Assembly: GCA_021205365.1 (NCBI GenBank)
Contig: JAJPXP010000031.1
Span: 24,686 to 73,928, forward strand
Length of the DNA stretch: 49,243 nt
Direction of reading: 5' to 3'
Origin: Clostridia bacterium
Lineage (GTDB): Bacteria > Bacillota > Clostridia > Oscillospirales > Butyricicoccaceae
The position numbers and the translations under genes are program-made. How positions within the stretch are numbered: the first letter of the stretch is position 1; the number at the start of each line of letters is the position of its first letter. Below, one piece after another: positions 1 to 7,912 of this stretch. Below the pieces are notes generated by a model, which was given only the letters and a program-made list of their open reading frames with translations, did not search any database and was not told the DNA's origin.

Positions 1-284
1 TGCTCATGATGGTGGTGCTCGTGATGATTCTCATGATGGTGACGATGTCCCTGAGATTTTCCTGCATCACGATCTCGCACTGTCACTTCCGGTTCATAGG
101 ACTGTGCAATTTTTTCAATGGTTTCTTCCAGCCCCTCTGGTTCGGTTGTCTTTACCCTAAGCTGTTTTGTAGCAAATACCATAACAGCTTCCTCTACCTG
201 TGGCAGATGATTCACCGCTTCTTCAATTTTACCGGCACAATGCGCACAGCCGAGGTTTTCCATGATATAAACCTTATTCGCCAT
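1..284 (-). CDS. Heavy-metal P-type ATPase, N-terminal part (partial at window edge)
   Basis: The start codon and first 94 codons of a gene running off the left edge. Residues 3-70 form a heavy-metal-associated domain with the metal-binding motif GCAHC near residue 10, followed by a histidine-rich tail (HRHHHENHHEHHHHEH). This domain plus His-rich linker is typical of the cytosolic N-terminus of P1B ATPases that export Zn, Cd, Pb or Co. The transmembrane part lies outside the window, so a stand-alone metallochaperone cannot be excluded. The ATG at 284 follows a GGGAGG ribosome binding site. A perfect-consensus promoter and an ArsR/SmtB-like operator lie just upstream, which supports metal-inducible control; the repressor gene is not in the window. 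Confidence 0.75.
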   Translation of the reverse strand, partial: MANKVYIMENLGCAHCAGKIEEAVNHLPQVEEAVMVFATKQLRVKTTEPEGLEETIEKIAQSYEPEVTVRDRDAGKSQGHRHHHENHHEHHHHE

Positions 285-330
285 GCTGATTCCTCCCAAT
301 CTGTCATTCTTTCTGGTTTCTCAAAACTTG

Positions 331-356
331 AACATATGAATATTTGTTCATATGTT
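331..356 (-). promoter_or_regulatory. ArsR/SmtB/CadC-type operator
   Basis: Perfect inverted repeat AACATATGAA-N6-TTCATATGTT just downstream of the -10 box. It has the ATATGAAC-AA-type half sites seen at metal-sensing ArsR-family operators. A repressor here would block the start of transcription. Confidence 0.65.
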
Positions 357-369
357 TGTTGTTGAATAT

Positions 370-398
370 ATTATATTCCCGCCCTACCTGTATGTCAA
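370..398 (-). promoter_or_regulatory. Consensus sigma-A promoter of the metal ATPase gene
   Basis: Reads TTGACA (393-398), a 17-base spacer, and TATAAT (370-375) on the minus strand: both hexamers match consensus exactly. Such a strong promoter suits tight repression by the adjacent operator. Confidence 0.85.
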
Positions 399-466
399 TA
401 GCTGAATAACATTTTTTATAAAAACCACGGAAACTTTTGCAGATATCTTTTTCTGCGAGAAATTTG

Positions 467-475
467 TGGTATAAT
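467..475 (+). promoter_or_regulatory. Extended -10 promoter of the HAD gene
   Basis: TGGTATAAT (TGN plus consensus -10) lies 35 bases before the HAD start; no good -35 hexamer is seen, as is usual for extended -10 promoters. Confidence 0.6.
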
Positions 476-509
476 GTAAACTGCAATGATGATTGAAGAG
501 GTGACAGCC

Positions 510-1190
510 ATGGCTATGAAAGCTGTGCTTTTTGATTTAGATAATACATTATTTGATTTTTCCACTGCACATAAGCAATCTCTGATTGCATTGGCGGAAT
601 ATGGCGAATCCCGTTTTGATGTTCCAGCACGCCGTTTTCTCCTTGCTTACCAGCAGGCAGATAAACAGCTGAAGCAGGAACAGCCTCTGGTAGCAGCCTG
701 CCATAACCGGATTATTATTGCCCAGCGTATGCTGGAGCTGCTGGGCCTGCCTTCCATTGTGACGCCGCTTGAGCTGTATGAAACCTATTGGGGAACCATG
801 CTTCGTTCCATCAAGCCCCGCGACGGCGCTGTGGAACTGCTCAGCCGCCTGCACCGCCAGCGCATCCGTACCGGTATCTGCACCGATATGACAACGCATA
901 TTCAGCATCGTAAAATTGCCGCATTGGGTCTTGCCGGATATCTGGACGCTATGGTAACCAGCGAAGAAGCCGGTGCGGAAAAGCCAAATCCGAAAATCTT
1001 CCACGACTGCCTGAACAAGCTGAATGTCAAGCCAAATGAAGCTGTCTTCATCGGTGACAGCTTCGAACGTGACATCTGCGGCGCACATGCAGCAGGCATG
1101 ATCCCTTTCTGGCTGAATGTCTCCGGCGCAAAGGCACCAAAGGTAACTTTCCCATATAAGGAGCTGCATAGCCTCGGAGAAATTTTATAA
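510..1190 (+). CDS. HAD superfamily hydrolase (phosphatase)
   Basis: A 226-residue haloacid-dehalogenase-type hydrolase, probably acting on a small phosphorylated metabolite in the cytosol. Motif I is FDLDNT (nucleophile Asp9, general acid Asp11), motif II is the CTDMT region near residue 130, the motif III Lys is in AEKPNPKIF, and motif IV is FIGDSFERD. The helical cap between motifs I and II makes it subfamily IA, close to YjjG-type nucleotidases and phosphoglycolate phosphatases; the substrate cannot be read from sequence. The ATG at 510 is preferred over the in-frame ATG at 486 because AGAGGTG sits seven bases upstream. It is a single-gene unit ending at a strong terminator. Confidence 0.85.
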   Translation: MAMKAVLFDLDNTLFDFSTAHKQSLIALAEYGESRFDVPARRFLLAYQQADKQLKQEQPLVAACHNRIIIAQRMLELLGLPSIVTPLELYETYWGTMLRSIKPRDGAVELLSRLHRQRIRTGICTDMTTHIQHRKIAALGLAGYLDAMVTSEEAGAEKPNPKIFHDCLNKLNVKPNEAVFIGDSFERDICGAHAAGMIPFWLNVSGAKAPKVTFPYKELHSLGEIL

Positions 1191-1291
1191 TTGGGGCAAT
1201 ACATCCCTGGCCCTTTCGCATACCTTTACAGGGATATTTCACCGATACTATGAACGGATTGATTCCGAATAACACAATTGCATCATAATAG

Positions 1292-1323
1292 ACGGGCACT
1301 GTTTCTGCAGTGCCCGTTTTTTT
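1292..1323 (+). terminator. Rho-independent terminator after the HAD gene
   Basis: Ten-base-pair stem ACGGGCACTG/CAGTGCCCGT with a six-base loop followed by a run of T. Confidence 0.9.
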
Positions 1324-1361
1324 CATACATGCACAAAACAATTAAAAATACACGCACAAAC

Positions 1362-1393
1362 TGTCGAAAGGATGAATTTTTTCGCAGTATGTT
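1362..1393 (+). promoter_or_regulatory. Possible Spo0A box and -10 upstream of sigG
   Basis: TGTCGAA (1362-1368) is an exact match to the Spo0A box TGNCGAA, 19 bases before a TATGTT -10-like hexamer (1388-1393). This resembles Spo0A-activated sigma-A promoters where the box replaces the -35. I see no convincing sigma-F/sigma-G promoter. The 7-base match alone is weak evidence. Confidence 0.4.
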
Positions 1394-1454
1394 TTGCCCG
1401 CCTGCCGGAGATACTGGTCAATAGAGAGATTTACCACGTACAGGAGGCAAAACC

Positions 1455-2225
1455 ATGCAGAGTAAAGTGGAAATCTGCGGCGTTAACACATCGCGTCTGG
1501 AGGTTTTAACAGCAGAAGAAACAGATTCCCTGCTGCGCCGCAGTTCAAAGGGTGATCGGACTGCCAGAGAAAAGCTGATTTCCTGTAATTTACGTCTGGT
1601 TCTCAGTGTAATCCAGCGTTTTTCCAACCGTGGAGAAAGCATGGATGACCTGTTTCAGGTCGGCTGTATCGGTCTGATTAAATCCATTGATAATTTCAAT
1701 GTTGACTTAAATGTACGCTTTTCCACCTATGCGGTCCCTATGATTATTGGAGAAGTCCGGCGGTATCTGCGCGACAACAGCGCCATTCGTGTCTCCCGTT
1801 CCATGCGGGATACTGCATACCGGGCTTTGCAGGCAAAGGAAGCCTTTGTCAACGAAAACCAGCGGGAACCTACCGTCGAGGAGCTGGCAAAGGCAATGGA
1901 TGTCCCCAGGGAGGAAATTGTATTCGCTTTGGATGCCATCATGGACCCGGTTTCCTTGTATGAACCGGTATTTGAAAGCAATGGGGATTCGGTCTGCGTT
2001 ATGGATCAGGTTGGCGATACGAAAAATACCGATGAGCACTGGCTGGAACAGATTGCACTAAAAGAAGCCATTGAACGTCTGTCCCCAAGAGAACAGCACA
2101 TTTTAAATCTGCGTTTTTTTGAAGGCCGCACCCAGATGGAGGTTGCAGATGAAATCCATATCTCACAGGCACAGGTCTCCCGTTTGGAGAAAAGTGCACT
2201 GGAACGGATACGGAAACAAATCTAA
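1455..2225 (+). CDS. sigG: RNA polymerase sporulation sigma factor SigG
   Basis: A 256-residue sigma-70 family factor that directs late forespore transcription. The N-terminus KVEICGVNTSRL is the SigG signature. Region 2 (about 35-120, with QVGCIGLIKSIDNF and FSTYAVPMIIGEVRRYLRD), region 3 and region 4 (helix-turn-helix ending SQAQVSRLEKSALERI) are all present, and length equals the family norm (about 257-260). AGGAGG precedes the ATG. In Bacillus sigG follows spoIIGA-sigE; here it faces the opposite way and is separated from them by cbiK, so read-through control from spoIIG is impossible. Confidence 0.95.
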   Translation: MQSKVEICGVNTSRLEVLTAEETDSLLRRSSKGDRTAREKLISCNLRLVLSVIQRFSNRGESMDDLFQVGCIGLIKSIDNFNVDLNVRFSTYAVPMIIGEVRRYLRDNSAIRVSRSMRDTAYRALQAKEAFVNENQREPTVEELAKAMDVPREEIVFALDAIMDPVSLYEPVFESNGDSVCVMDQVGDTKNTDEHWLEQIALKEAIERLSPREQHILNLRFFEGRTQMEVADEIHISQAQVSRLEKSALERIRKQI

Positions 2226-2270
2226 ACTGTCTCATCATCGCAGGATGAATAATCTCCCTCTCATTCACAC

Positions 2271-2328
2271 TTGCAGCGCGGACGGTTCCCTTATTTGAGG
2301 GCGTATGTATTTTAGAAAAGCGCTGCAA
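2271..2328 (+). repeat. Inverted repeat in the sigG-cbiK spacer
   Basis: Perfect 9-bp arms TTGCAGCGC (2271-2279) and GCGCTGCAA (2320-2328) enclose a shorter CCCT/AGGG hairpin. It could fold at the end of the sigG transcript but has no T tract, so a terminator role is uncertain. Confidence 0.4.
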
Positions 2329-2335
2329 ACAAGCA

Positions 2336-2365
2336 TTGACAAACCCTCCGGTTGTCCGCTATGCT
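2336..2365 (+). promoter_or_regulatory. Sigma-A promoter of cbiK
   Basis: TTGACA (2336-2341), 18-base spacer, TATGCT (2360-2365), about 40 bases before the cbiK start. The spacer carries one arm of an 11-bp inverted repeat whose other arm covers the cbiK ribosome binding site. Confidence 0.6.
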
Positions 2366-2396
2366 GAAAGCATGGAAATTACAGAAACCGGAGGGT
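2343..2396 (+). repeat. 11-bp inverted repeat covering the cbiK ribosome binding site
   Basis: ACCCTCCGGTT (2343-2353) and AACCGGAGGGT (2386-2396) are exact reverse complements. The right arm contains the cbiK ribosome binding site. A transcript begun upstream would hide the site in a hairpin, whereas one begun at the predicted promoter lacks the left arm. Confidence 0.55.
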
Positions 2397-2405
2397 ATTT
2401 TACAT

Positions 2406-3158
2406 ATGAAACAAGCCATTGCAGTCATCAGCTTTGGAACCTCTCTGCCGGAAGCCATGCCGGCGATTGAGGGCATTGAACGGGCTGTAGAAAATCACTG
2501 TGGCCAAAAGATTTATCGCGCTTTTACATCCGGATTTATCCGTAAAAAGCTAAAAGCACGGGATGGAATGGATATCTCTGACCCGCAGACGCTGTTCACA
2601 CAGCTGACAAACGAAGGCTATGATACGATCCTGTGCCTGGCCACCCATGTTATTCCCGGTATAGAATATGAACGGTTATGTACCACGGCAGCGGCTTTTC
2701 CCCAAGTGCGTATGGCAAAACCTTTGCTTTGGTCCGAATCTGATTATGATACCTGTGTCCATGCCGTCATGGAAAGTATCCCGCCGCGCAAAAATGGAGA
2801 AGCTCTTGTTTTGATGGGCCACGGCACCGAGCATTTTGCCAATGCGGCATACGCCCAGCTGGAACACAAATTCCGTACGGAAGGCTATACCAATGTATAT
2901 GTGGGCACAGCGGAAGGCTATCCAATGCTGGAAACCGTCATTCCACAGTTGCAGGCGGACGGCATACGTGAAATCATGCTGATGCCGTTTCTAATCGTCG
3001 CTGGTGACCATGCCAGAAATGACTTGTGCGGAGATGATGCAAACTCATGGAAAAGCCGCTTGGAATCTCTTGGCTTTACCACCCGCACTGTATGCAAGGG
3101 GCTCGGTGAAATTCCGGCAATTGCACAAACATTCGCAGAGCATCTGAATACTATGTAA
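2406..3158 (+). CDS. cbiK: Sirohydrochlorin cobaltochelatase CbiK
   Basis: A 250-residue class II chelatase that inserts cobalt into sirohydrochlorin (or its precorrin form) in the anaerobic cobalamin pathway. The N-terminus AIAVISFGTSLPEA, the metal-binding His in LMGHGTEHFANAAY and the second His region MPFLIVAGDHARNDLCGDD are the family landmarks; length is as expected (about 260). ATG 2406 is chosen because GGAGGG precedes it and the protein then begins at the first beta strand. No other cobalamin gene or cobalamin riboswitch is near, so it acts from an isolated locus; the product may also serve siroheme synthesis with another metal. Confidence 0.88.
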   Translation: MKQAIAVISFGTSLPEAMPAIEGIERAVENHCGQKIYRAFTSGFIRKKLKARDGMDISDPQTLFTQLTNEGYDTILCLATHVIPGIEYERLCTTAAAFPQVRMAKPLLWSESDYDTCVHAVMESIPPRKNGEALVLMGHGTEHFANAAYAQLEHKFRTEGYTNVYVGTAEGYPMLETVIPQLQADGIREIMLMPFLIVAGDHARNDLCGDDANSWKSRLESLGFTTRTVCKGLGEIPAIAQTFAEHLNTM

Positions 3159-3174
3159 TCTCATATCAGCATAC

Positions 3175-3211
3175 AGCAGCCCAGCCTCTTTCGAGACCGG
3201 GCTGCTTTTTC
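3175..3211 (+). terminator. Terminator of cbiK
   Basis: AGCAGCCC/GGGCTGCT stem followed by TTTTCTC, ending at the stop codon of convergent sigE. Confidence 0.85.
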
Positions 3212-3925
3212 TCACACCCACCGCATCATGTCCTTTTTCATACGTTTGATAATCCGTTTCTCCAGCCGGGAAATATAAGACTGGGAAATACCCAGCAAAT
3301 CCGCAACTTCCTTCTGCGTGTGTTCCTCGCCATCTGCCAGCCCAAAGCGCATGGATATAATGGTTTTCTCCCGCTCCGGCAGCCTTTGCAGAGCCTTTTG
3401 CAGCAGCTGCCGGTCAACATCATCCTCCACCGGACGGATCACACAATCCGGTTCCGTGCCGAGGATATCCGACAATAGCAATTCATTCCCATCCCAATCT
3501 GTGCTCAGTGGTTCATCGAAGGATACCTCTGTTTTCTGGCTGGACACTTTTCTCAGGTGCATCAAGATTTCATTTTCAATACAACGTGAGGCATACGTGG
3601 CCAGCTTGGTCTTTTTGTCCGTATTATATGTCTCAATCGCTTTAATCAGCCCAATGGTACCAATGGAAATCAAATCCTCCATATTGATCCCTGTATTTTC
3701 AAATTTTCTTGCAATATAGACCACCAGCCGCAAATTGTGCTCAATCAATCTGTCCCGGCACTGTGTGTCTCCATTTTGACAGCCTGCAATCGCCTCTGCT
3801 TCCTCCTGTGCATTGAGCGGCGGCGGTAAAACCACAGAACTCCCAATGTAAAAAATGCCTTTCTGCTCCGGCAATATACCAATCCGGCACAGCAACTGTC
3901 TGAATTTCTGCCATAAATGCAGCAT
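3212..3925 (-). CDS. sigE: RNA polymerase sporulation sigma factor SigE (pro-sigma-E)
   Basis: A 237-residue early mother-cell sigma factor, made as an inactive precursor. The first ~27 residues form the membrane-binding pro-sequence and [14 protein letters not shown] is the conserved processing region cut by SpoIIGA. Region 2 ([36 protein letters not shown]) and region 4 ([16 protein letters not shown]) are intact. ATG 3925 is preferred to the GTG six bases upstream because AAGGAG then lies seven bases away. It lies 13 bases after spoIIGA, the classical spoIIG order, so protease and substrate are co-expressed. Confidence 0.95.
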   Translation of the reverse strand: MLHLWQKFRQLLCRIGILPEQKGIFYIGSSVVLPPPLNAQEEAEAIAGCQNGDTQCRDRLIEHNLRLVVYIARKFENTGINMEDLISIGTIGLIKAIETYNTDKKTKLATYASRCIENEILMHLRKVSSQKTEVSFDEPLSTDWDGNELLLSDILGTEPDCVIRPVEDDVDRQLLQKALQRLPEREKTIISMRFGLADGEEHTQKEVADLLGISQSYISRLEKRIIKRMKKDMMRWV

Positions 3926-3938
3926 ATCCACGCTCCTT

Positions 3939-4787
3939 TCAGGGTTCGATTAATCCATCATATTCCCCGGAACAGATTGCGCCTGCACCGGAAATTGCAA
4001 CCATACTGTCATACGCGGAACCATCCTCTCTTGTCACCGCGTCCGGATGGAAACACGGCATCATACCACCTCCTCCAACACTTTGAAAGGAAATCAATCT
4101 CCAACCTGCTGCATCTGCCTGCTGTGCACGCCGTACCAGCTCCGCTGCATTATCCTTTCCAAGCAGCAAGGGTAAAAACTGCACCTCCTCCGGTAAAATC
4201 CGCAATGCCGCCGCGCGGGTTAAGATCAAAACAGGCCGTCCGGTCATAGGGTCCTGCAGCGTATTTCCACTATCCACCAGCAAATACACTTCCTGTACGT
4301 TGCCATAGCAGGTCAGACGGATGGTTTCACCATAAGGGCGCTTTTCCTTTGCCTGATTGCGGAATACAATCCCGCTGATACCATACGCCAATGCGGCAGC
4401 TACCAGCAAAGTCTTGCGTGATATGGGTGCATACAATGTCCCATCTACAGATAAACGAGTACCGCTCATCTGTTCCAAAGCAAACACACACCCGCCAAAG
4501 ACAAAGGTTACCAGCAATACCAGCAACGTTTTCCGTGCCAGCTGTCCAACACTCCGCACAGCAAAGACTGCCCCTGCCATCACAGCACACACAGCAATGC
4601 GCAATGGCAGTGCTGACAACGCCGGAAAAACAATACAGCCTCCGGCATACATTGCGCCAAAGCCTGCTGCAAGGCACAGCCTCCGGAATGTACTCCGCCT
4701 TCCGCTGATTGCCGCCGCTGCCCGCAAAATACAGTAATCCATACAGAAATTCAATGCCAGCAGGACATCCAGATAAATGACACCCAT
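3939..4787 (-). CDS. spoIIGA: Sigma-E processing peptidase SpoIIGA
   Basis: A 282-residue septal membrane protease that cleaves pro-sigma-E after a signal from the forespore protein SpoIIR. About five hydrophobic helices occupy residues 1-140; the cytosolic half holds the retropepsin-like motif [12 protein letters not shown] with the catalytic Asp at 172. [16 protein letters not shown] is the conserved C-terminal element. Size is close to the Bacillus protein (309). The start has an excellent AGGAGGTGG site. It heads the spoIIGA-sigE operon, which has a candidate Spo0A box upstream. Confidence 0.95.
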   Translation of the reverse strand: MGVIYLDVLLALNFCMDYCILRAAAAISGRRSTFRRLCLAAGFGAMYAGGCIVFPALSALPLRIAVCAVMAGAVFAVRSVGQLARKTLLVLLVTFVFGGCVFALEQMSGTRLSVDGTLYAPISRKTLLVAAALAYGISGIVFRNQAKEKRPYGETIRLTCYGNVQEVYLLVDSGNTLQDPMTGRPVLILTRAAALRILPEEVQFLPLLLGKDNAAELVRRAQQADAAGWRLISFQSVGGGGMMPCFHPDAVTREDGSAYDSMVAISGAGAICSGEYDGLIEP

Positions 4788-4809
4788 GGGCCACCTCCTG
4801 CGTGTTTTG

Positions 4810-4843
4810 ATTGTAGCATCCCCATTGTGCTGATTGTGCCGAA
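4810..4843 (-). promoter_or_regulatory. spoIIGA promoter with candidate Spo0A box
   Basis: On the minus strand an extended -10 TGCTACAAT (hexamer 4810-4815) has no -35 hexamer, but TTCGGCA (4837-4843, reverse complement of TGCCGAA, a TGNCGAA match) is centred near -37. This is where Spo0A binds at the Bacillus spoIIG promoter. Confidence 0.55.
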
Positions 4844-4882
4844 AAAGAAAACCGGCCCTGCTCTTTTTGTCCGAGCAAAACC
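4841..4882 (-). terminator. Terminator of the S4-domain gene
   Basis: Continuous 12-bp stem CCGGTTTTGCTC/GAGCAGGGCCGG (three G-U pairs) followed by TTTTCTTTTT. It insulates spoIIGA from the upstream gene and abuts the possible Spo0A box. Confidence 0.8.
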
Positions 4883-4911
4883 GGCAATTCTATCCAAATT
4901 CTCTACTCCTG

Positions 4912-5709
4912 TTATCCAAACCGCTTCAATAAGACAACAATCCGTCCTTTTTTGCTTTCCCCTAGAATTTCTTCCACCTCGCCCCTGCCAGTTCCCCGCA
5001 GAGTGATGCGGTCCTTTTCCTGAACCTCCTTATCCGGGCGCAGGCATTCCTGCTGGTTGACAAATACCTTTCCTGCACGGATAGCATCAGCTGCCTTCGC
5101 CCTCGACAACCGGAACAGCGAGGACGCCACGGCATCCAGCCGCATGGACGCTACGGTATCCCGGACAAAGCTCACCTTCTCCTGCGGGACTGTCAGCTGG
5201 CTCAGCGGAATTTCCGCTACACGCAGGCTCTTGCGCCCTGCCTTGGTATAGTTCATCAGCAGATATGGTGCAATTTCTTTTAAAACCAGAATATCTGCAC
5301 CGTGTTCCCCCACCAGAATATCGCCAATGCCATCCCGGCGCAGGCCCATTCCCATCAGGGAACCGAGATAATCCCGATGAGTCAGGTTATCCCCTTTCTG
5401 CTTGAAACAGCGGATGACGGTCATCGGACAGTCCTCCCCTTCTGCTGGCAGTTCTTCCATCCATTCGGGCAGGAAAAACAGCACTTGTCGTTCCGCATGT
5501 TCATAACCGCCCCAAAAACGCGCGTTTTTCTCTCCCAAAGTCCGCAAAAACTGTGCCGCCAGCGCACCTTCATGCATATCTAGAAACTTTGTATGGGTCA
5601 AATAGCATTTTTCCCGACATGCTTCCGCCTTTGCGGCAATCTGTGTCAGTAGGATCCGTTCCTCCTGCGTCTTTGCAATCCCGTTGATGATATCACCGGA
5701 TTTTGCCAT
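4912..5709 (-). CDS. ylmH: YlmH-family S4 RNA-binding protein
   Basis: A 265-residue cytosolic protein of the YlmH family, linked in other Firmicutes to cell division and more recently to ribosome-associated quality control. Residues 1-180 match the YlmH-specific N-terminal region (start DIINGIAKTQEE-like; middle HRDYLGSLMGMGLRRDGIGDI). The C-terminal S4 domain (about 188-250) shows RLDAVASSLFRLSRAKAADAI and GKVFVN. In many Firmicutes ylmH sits in the division cluster; here it is a monocistron divergent from birA, so its exact role is not indicated by neighbours. Confidence 0.85.
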   Translation of the reverse strand: MAKSGDIINGIAKTQEERILLTQIAAKAEACREKCYLTHTKFLDMHEGALAAQFLRTLGEKNARFWGGYEHAERQVLFFLPEWMEELPAEGEDCPMTVIRCFKQKGDNLTHRDYLGSLMGMGLRRDGIGDILVGEHGADILVLKEIAPYLLMNYTKAGRKSLRVAEIPLSQLTVPQEKVSFVRDTVASMRLDAVASSLFRLSRAKAADAIRAGKVFVNQQECLRPDKEVQEKDRITLRGTGRGEVEEILGESKKGRIVVLLKRFG

Positions 5710-5768
5710 TTTCTCCCCTCACTTTAATTATTATTGTATGAAAAATCTCGTTTTACCGACAAAAACTA

Positions 5769-5797
5769 TTGTACTGCATTCAAATCTGTATTACAAT
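5769..5797 (+). promoter_or_regulatory. Sigma-A promoter of birA
   Basis: TTGTAC (5769-5774), 17-base spacer, TACAAT (5792-5797), 38 bases before the birA start. Confidence 0.65.
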
Positions 5798-5835
5798 ATT
5801 ATTTGGTTTAAAAAACCAGAAAGAAGGATGATTGT

Positions 5836-6825
5836 ATGGTTCGTGATGATGTTCTGCGTACATTGGAGATGCACCGTGGTGAGCTTGTTTCCGGTGGTAC
5901 ACTTGCCCGTGAACTGGGTGTTTCCCGCACCGCAGTCTGGAAAGCTATCACTACCCTGCGAGAAATGGGCTTCCCAATTGAATCCATATCCGGCGAAGGC
6001 TACTGCCTCGCGGAATCCAGTGATGCACTGTCTGAAGCTGGTATCACAATGGAACTCAAAACGAACTGTATTGCACGTAATCTGTGCGTTCTTTCCACCA
6101 TTGATTCAACGAACAATTATCTAAAGGAACTGGCTTCCAGCCTGCCTGACGGTTATGCTGTTGTTGCAGATTGTCAGACAGCGGGCCGCGGACGGCTTGG
6201 ACGTTCCTTTCTTTCCCCTTCCGGCAGCGGTGTTTACATCAGCATCCTGCTGCATCCTACCATTCCCTTAGAACGGATCAATATGATTACCGTTGGTGCA
6301 GCAGTTGCCTTATGTGAAGCCATTACAGAAGCTGCCGGTTTTGAACCGGACATCAAATGGGTGAATGACGTACTGAAAAACGGCAAAAAGCTCTGTGGAA
6401 TTTTAACGGAAGCTTCTATGGAAGCGGAAACCGGGCAGCTTTCCTATGCCATTGTTGGCGTAGGCATCAATGTCCGTACACCGGAAGGCGGCCTGCCGGA
6501 AGAAATCCGTGAAATCGCGGGCTGTCTGGAGGATTTTGCCCCACATCCGGTACGCCGCAACGCATTAACAGCATCCTTCTTCAATCACATGGAATCCTGC
6601 TATGAGCTGATTGTCTCCGGAAATACCGAAGCTTTGATAGACCGGTACCGTTCGTTTATCCATTTTCTGGGCGAACCGATTACCGTCATCCGTAGCGGTG
6701 TGAAGGAAGCTGCAACAGCGGTAGCGATCAATTCCAGTGGTCATCTCATCATTGAGCAGAATGGACAACAGTCTACGATGCTCGCAGGAGAAATCAGCAT
6801 CCGCCTGCCTGAACAGGTGCGCTGA
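5836..6825 (+). CDS. birA: Biotin operon repressor / biotin--[acetyl-CoA-carboxylase] ligase
   Basis: A 329-residue bifunctional protein that makes biotinyl-AMP, transfers biotin to carrier proteins and, when loaded, binds DNA. Residues 1-65 form a winged helix (GTLARELGVSRTAVWKAI). The ligase core has the biotin loop GRGRLGRSFLSPSGSG and the KWVNDVLKNGKKLCGILTE stretch; a C-terminal SH3-like domain follows (LAGEISIR). Length is standard for the regulatory type of BirA. AGAAGGA precedes the ATG. No biotin operon is nearby, so targets lie elsewhere. Confidence 0.95.
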   Translation: MVRDDVLRTLEMHRGELVSGGTLARELGVSRTAVWKAITTLREMGFPIESISGEGYCLAESSDALSEAGITMELKTNCIARNLCVLSTIDSTNNYLKELASSLPDGYAVVADCQTAGRGRLGRSFLSPSGSGVYISILLHPTIPLERINMITVGAAVALCEAITEAAGFEPDIKWVNDVLKNGKKLCGILTEASMEAETGQLSYAIVGVGINVRTPEGGLPEEIREIAGCLEDFAPHPVRRNALTASFFNHMESCYELIVSGNTEALIDRYRSFIHFLGEPITVIRSGVKEAATAVAINSSGHLIIEQNGQQSTMLAGEISIRLPEQVR

Positions 6826-6937
6826 TCACTCCGCAGCCCTCTCCCGGCGAAGTATACAGCTGTATGATTCGGAAAAACTACTCCAGCTATGTCGTGCACC
6901 TGTTCCCATCGCCTTCCCCCAGCATGAAGGAGCTTAA

Positions 6938-7819
6938 ATGAAAGATTGTATCATTATTGGCAAAGGCCCGGCAGGTCTGTCTGCTGCACTCTATGTCCGT
7001 CGTGCAGGCTATACGCCGTTAGTCATCGGCAAGGACTCCGGTGCACTTGGTCAAAGCCATCGTATCGAAAATTATTTCGGTTTGGAGCAGCCGATCAGTG
7101 GTGATGAACTGTTCCGTCGTGGTCTGGCTCAGGTAAAGCGTCTGGGCATTGAGGTTCTCTGCGATGAAGTCGTTTCTATCCGTGAGACTCAAGGCTTCCG
7201 CGTCTGCACTGCCTCCGGACGTATTATCAATTCCCATACTGTCCTTCTGGCAACCGGAAAAAGCCGTAATATGCCGAAAAATTTTGACGCATCTGCCTTT
7301 CTTGGACGCGGCGTCAGCCAGTGTGCCCAGTGTGACGGCTTTCTGATGCGCAACCGTGCACTTGCTGTCATCGGCAGCGGTGACCATGCCGTTGCCGAAC
7401 TGACTCATCTGCGCAGCCTTACCAAGAACCTTTTCCTGTTCACCAATGGTGCAACCGTTACCACGGATCGTTTCCCAAAGGATCTTCCGATTATTACCGA
7501 TCCAATTACGGAGCTGTATGCAGATGATCTTGGTACGCTCTCCGGTATCCGCACGGAAAAAGGTGATTATGCAATAGAAGGGGCATTCCTTGCGCAGGGT
7601 GTCGCTTCTGCATCGGATTTTGCAGTCCGTATGGGTGCCATCATGGATGGCAACAACATTACTGTTAACCGGAATTATCAAACCAATGTTTCCGGCCTGT
7701 TTGCAGCAGGAGACTGCATCGGCGGTATCCTGCAGATTTCCAAGGCGGTTTCAGACGGTGCCATCGCCGGTCTGAGTATCGCAGAATACCTTCGGAATCT
7801 CCCACAAAACGCAGAATAA
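6938..7819 (+). CDS. Thioredoxin-reductase-like FAD-dependent oxidoreductase
   Basis: A 293-residue two-dinucleotide-fold flavoprotein. The FAD site is IIIGKGPAGLSAALY at residue 5; the redox pair CAQC (Cys129, Cys132) matches the CATC of low-Mr thioredoxin reductases; the second nucleotide site is VIGSGDHAVAEL, where the usual GGGDSA is changed to GSGDHA; the C-terminal FAD motif is LFAAGDCIGG. It is shorter than TrxB (about 310) and lacks the usual HRR NADPH phosphate-binding motif, so the electron donor and partner may differ from classical thioredoxin reductase. It lies 112 bases after birA and may be co-transcribed with it. Confidence 0.8.
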   Translation: MKDCIIIGKGPAGLSAALYVRRAGYTPLVIGKDSGALGQSHRIENYFGLEQPISGDELFRRGLAQVKRLGIEVLCDEVVSIRETQGFRVCTASGRIINSHTVLLATGKSRNMPKNFDASAFLGRGVSQCAQCDGFLMRNRALAVIGSGDHAVAELTHLRSLTKNLFLFTNGATVTTDRFPKDLPIITDPITELYADDLGTLSGIRTEKGDYAIEGAFLAQGVASASDFAVRMGAIMDGNNITVNRNYQTNVSGLFAAGDCIGGILQISKAVSDGAIAGLSIAEYLRNLPQNAE

Positions 7820-7831
7820 TCCTTTCGTTAA

Positions 7832-7864
7832 AAGCAGGCGGCTGCCAATGGCAGCCGCCTGCTT
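7832..7864. terminator. Hairpin between convergent genes
   Basis: Perfect 14-bp stem AAGCAGGCGGCTGC/GCAGCCGCCTGCTT. T runs are short on both sides (TTTT on the minus strand), so it may work in both directions. Confidence 0.65.
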
Positions 7865-7912
7865 GCGCCTATATCCAGATTTCGATTTTTTAATCGACCT
7901 TCTTGCTTTTTC

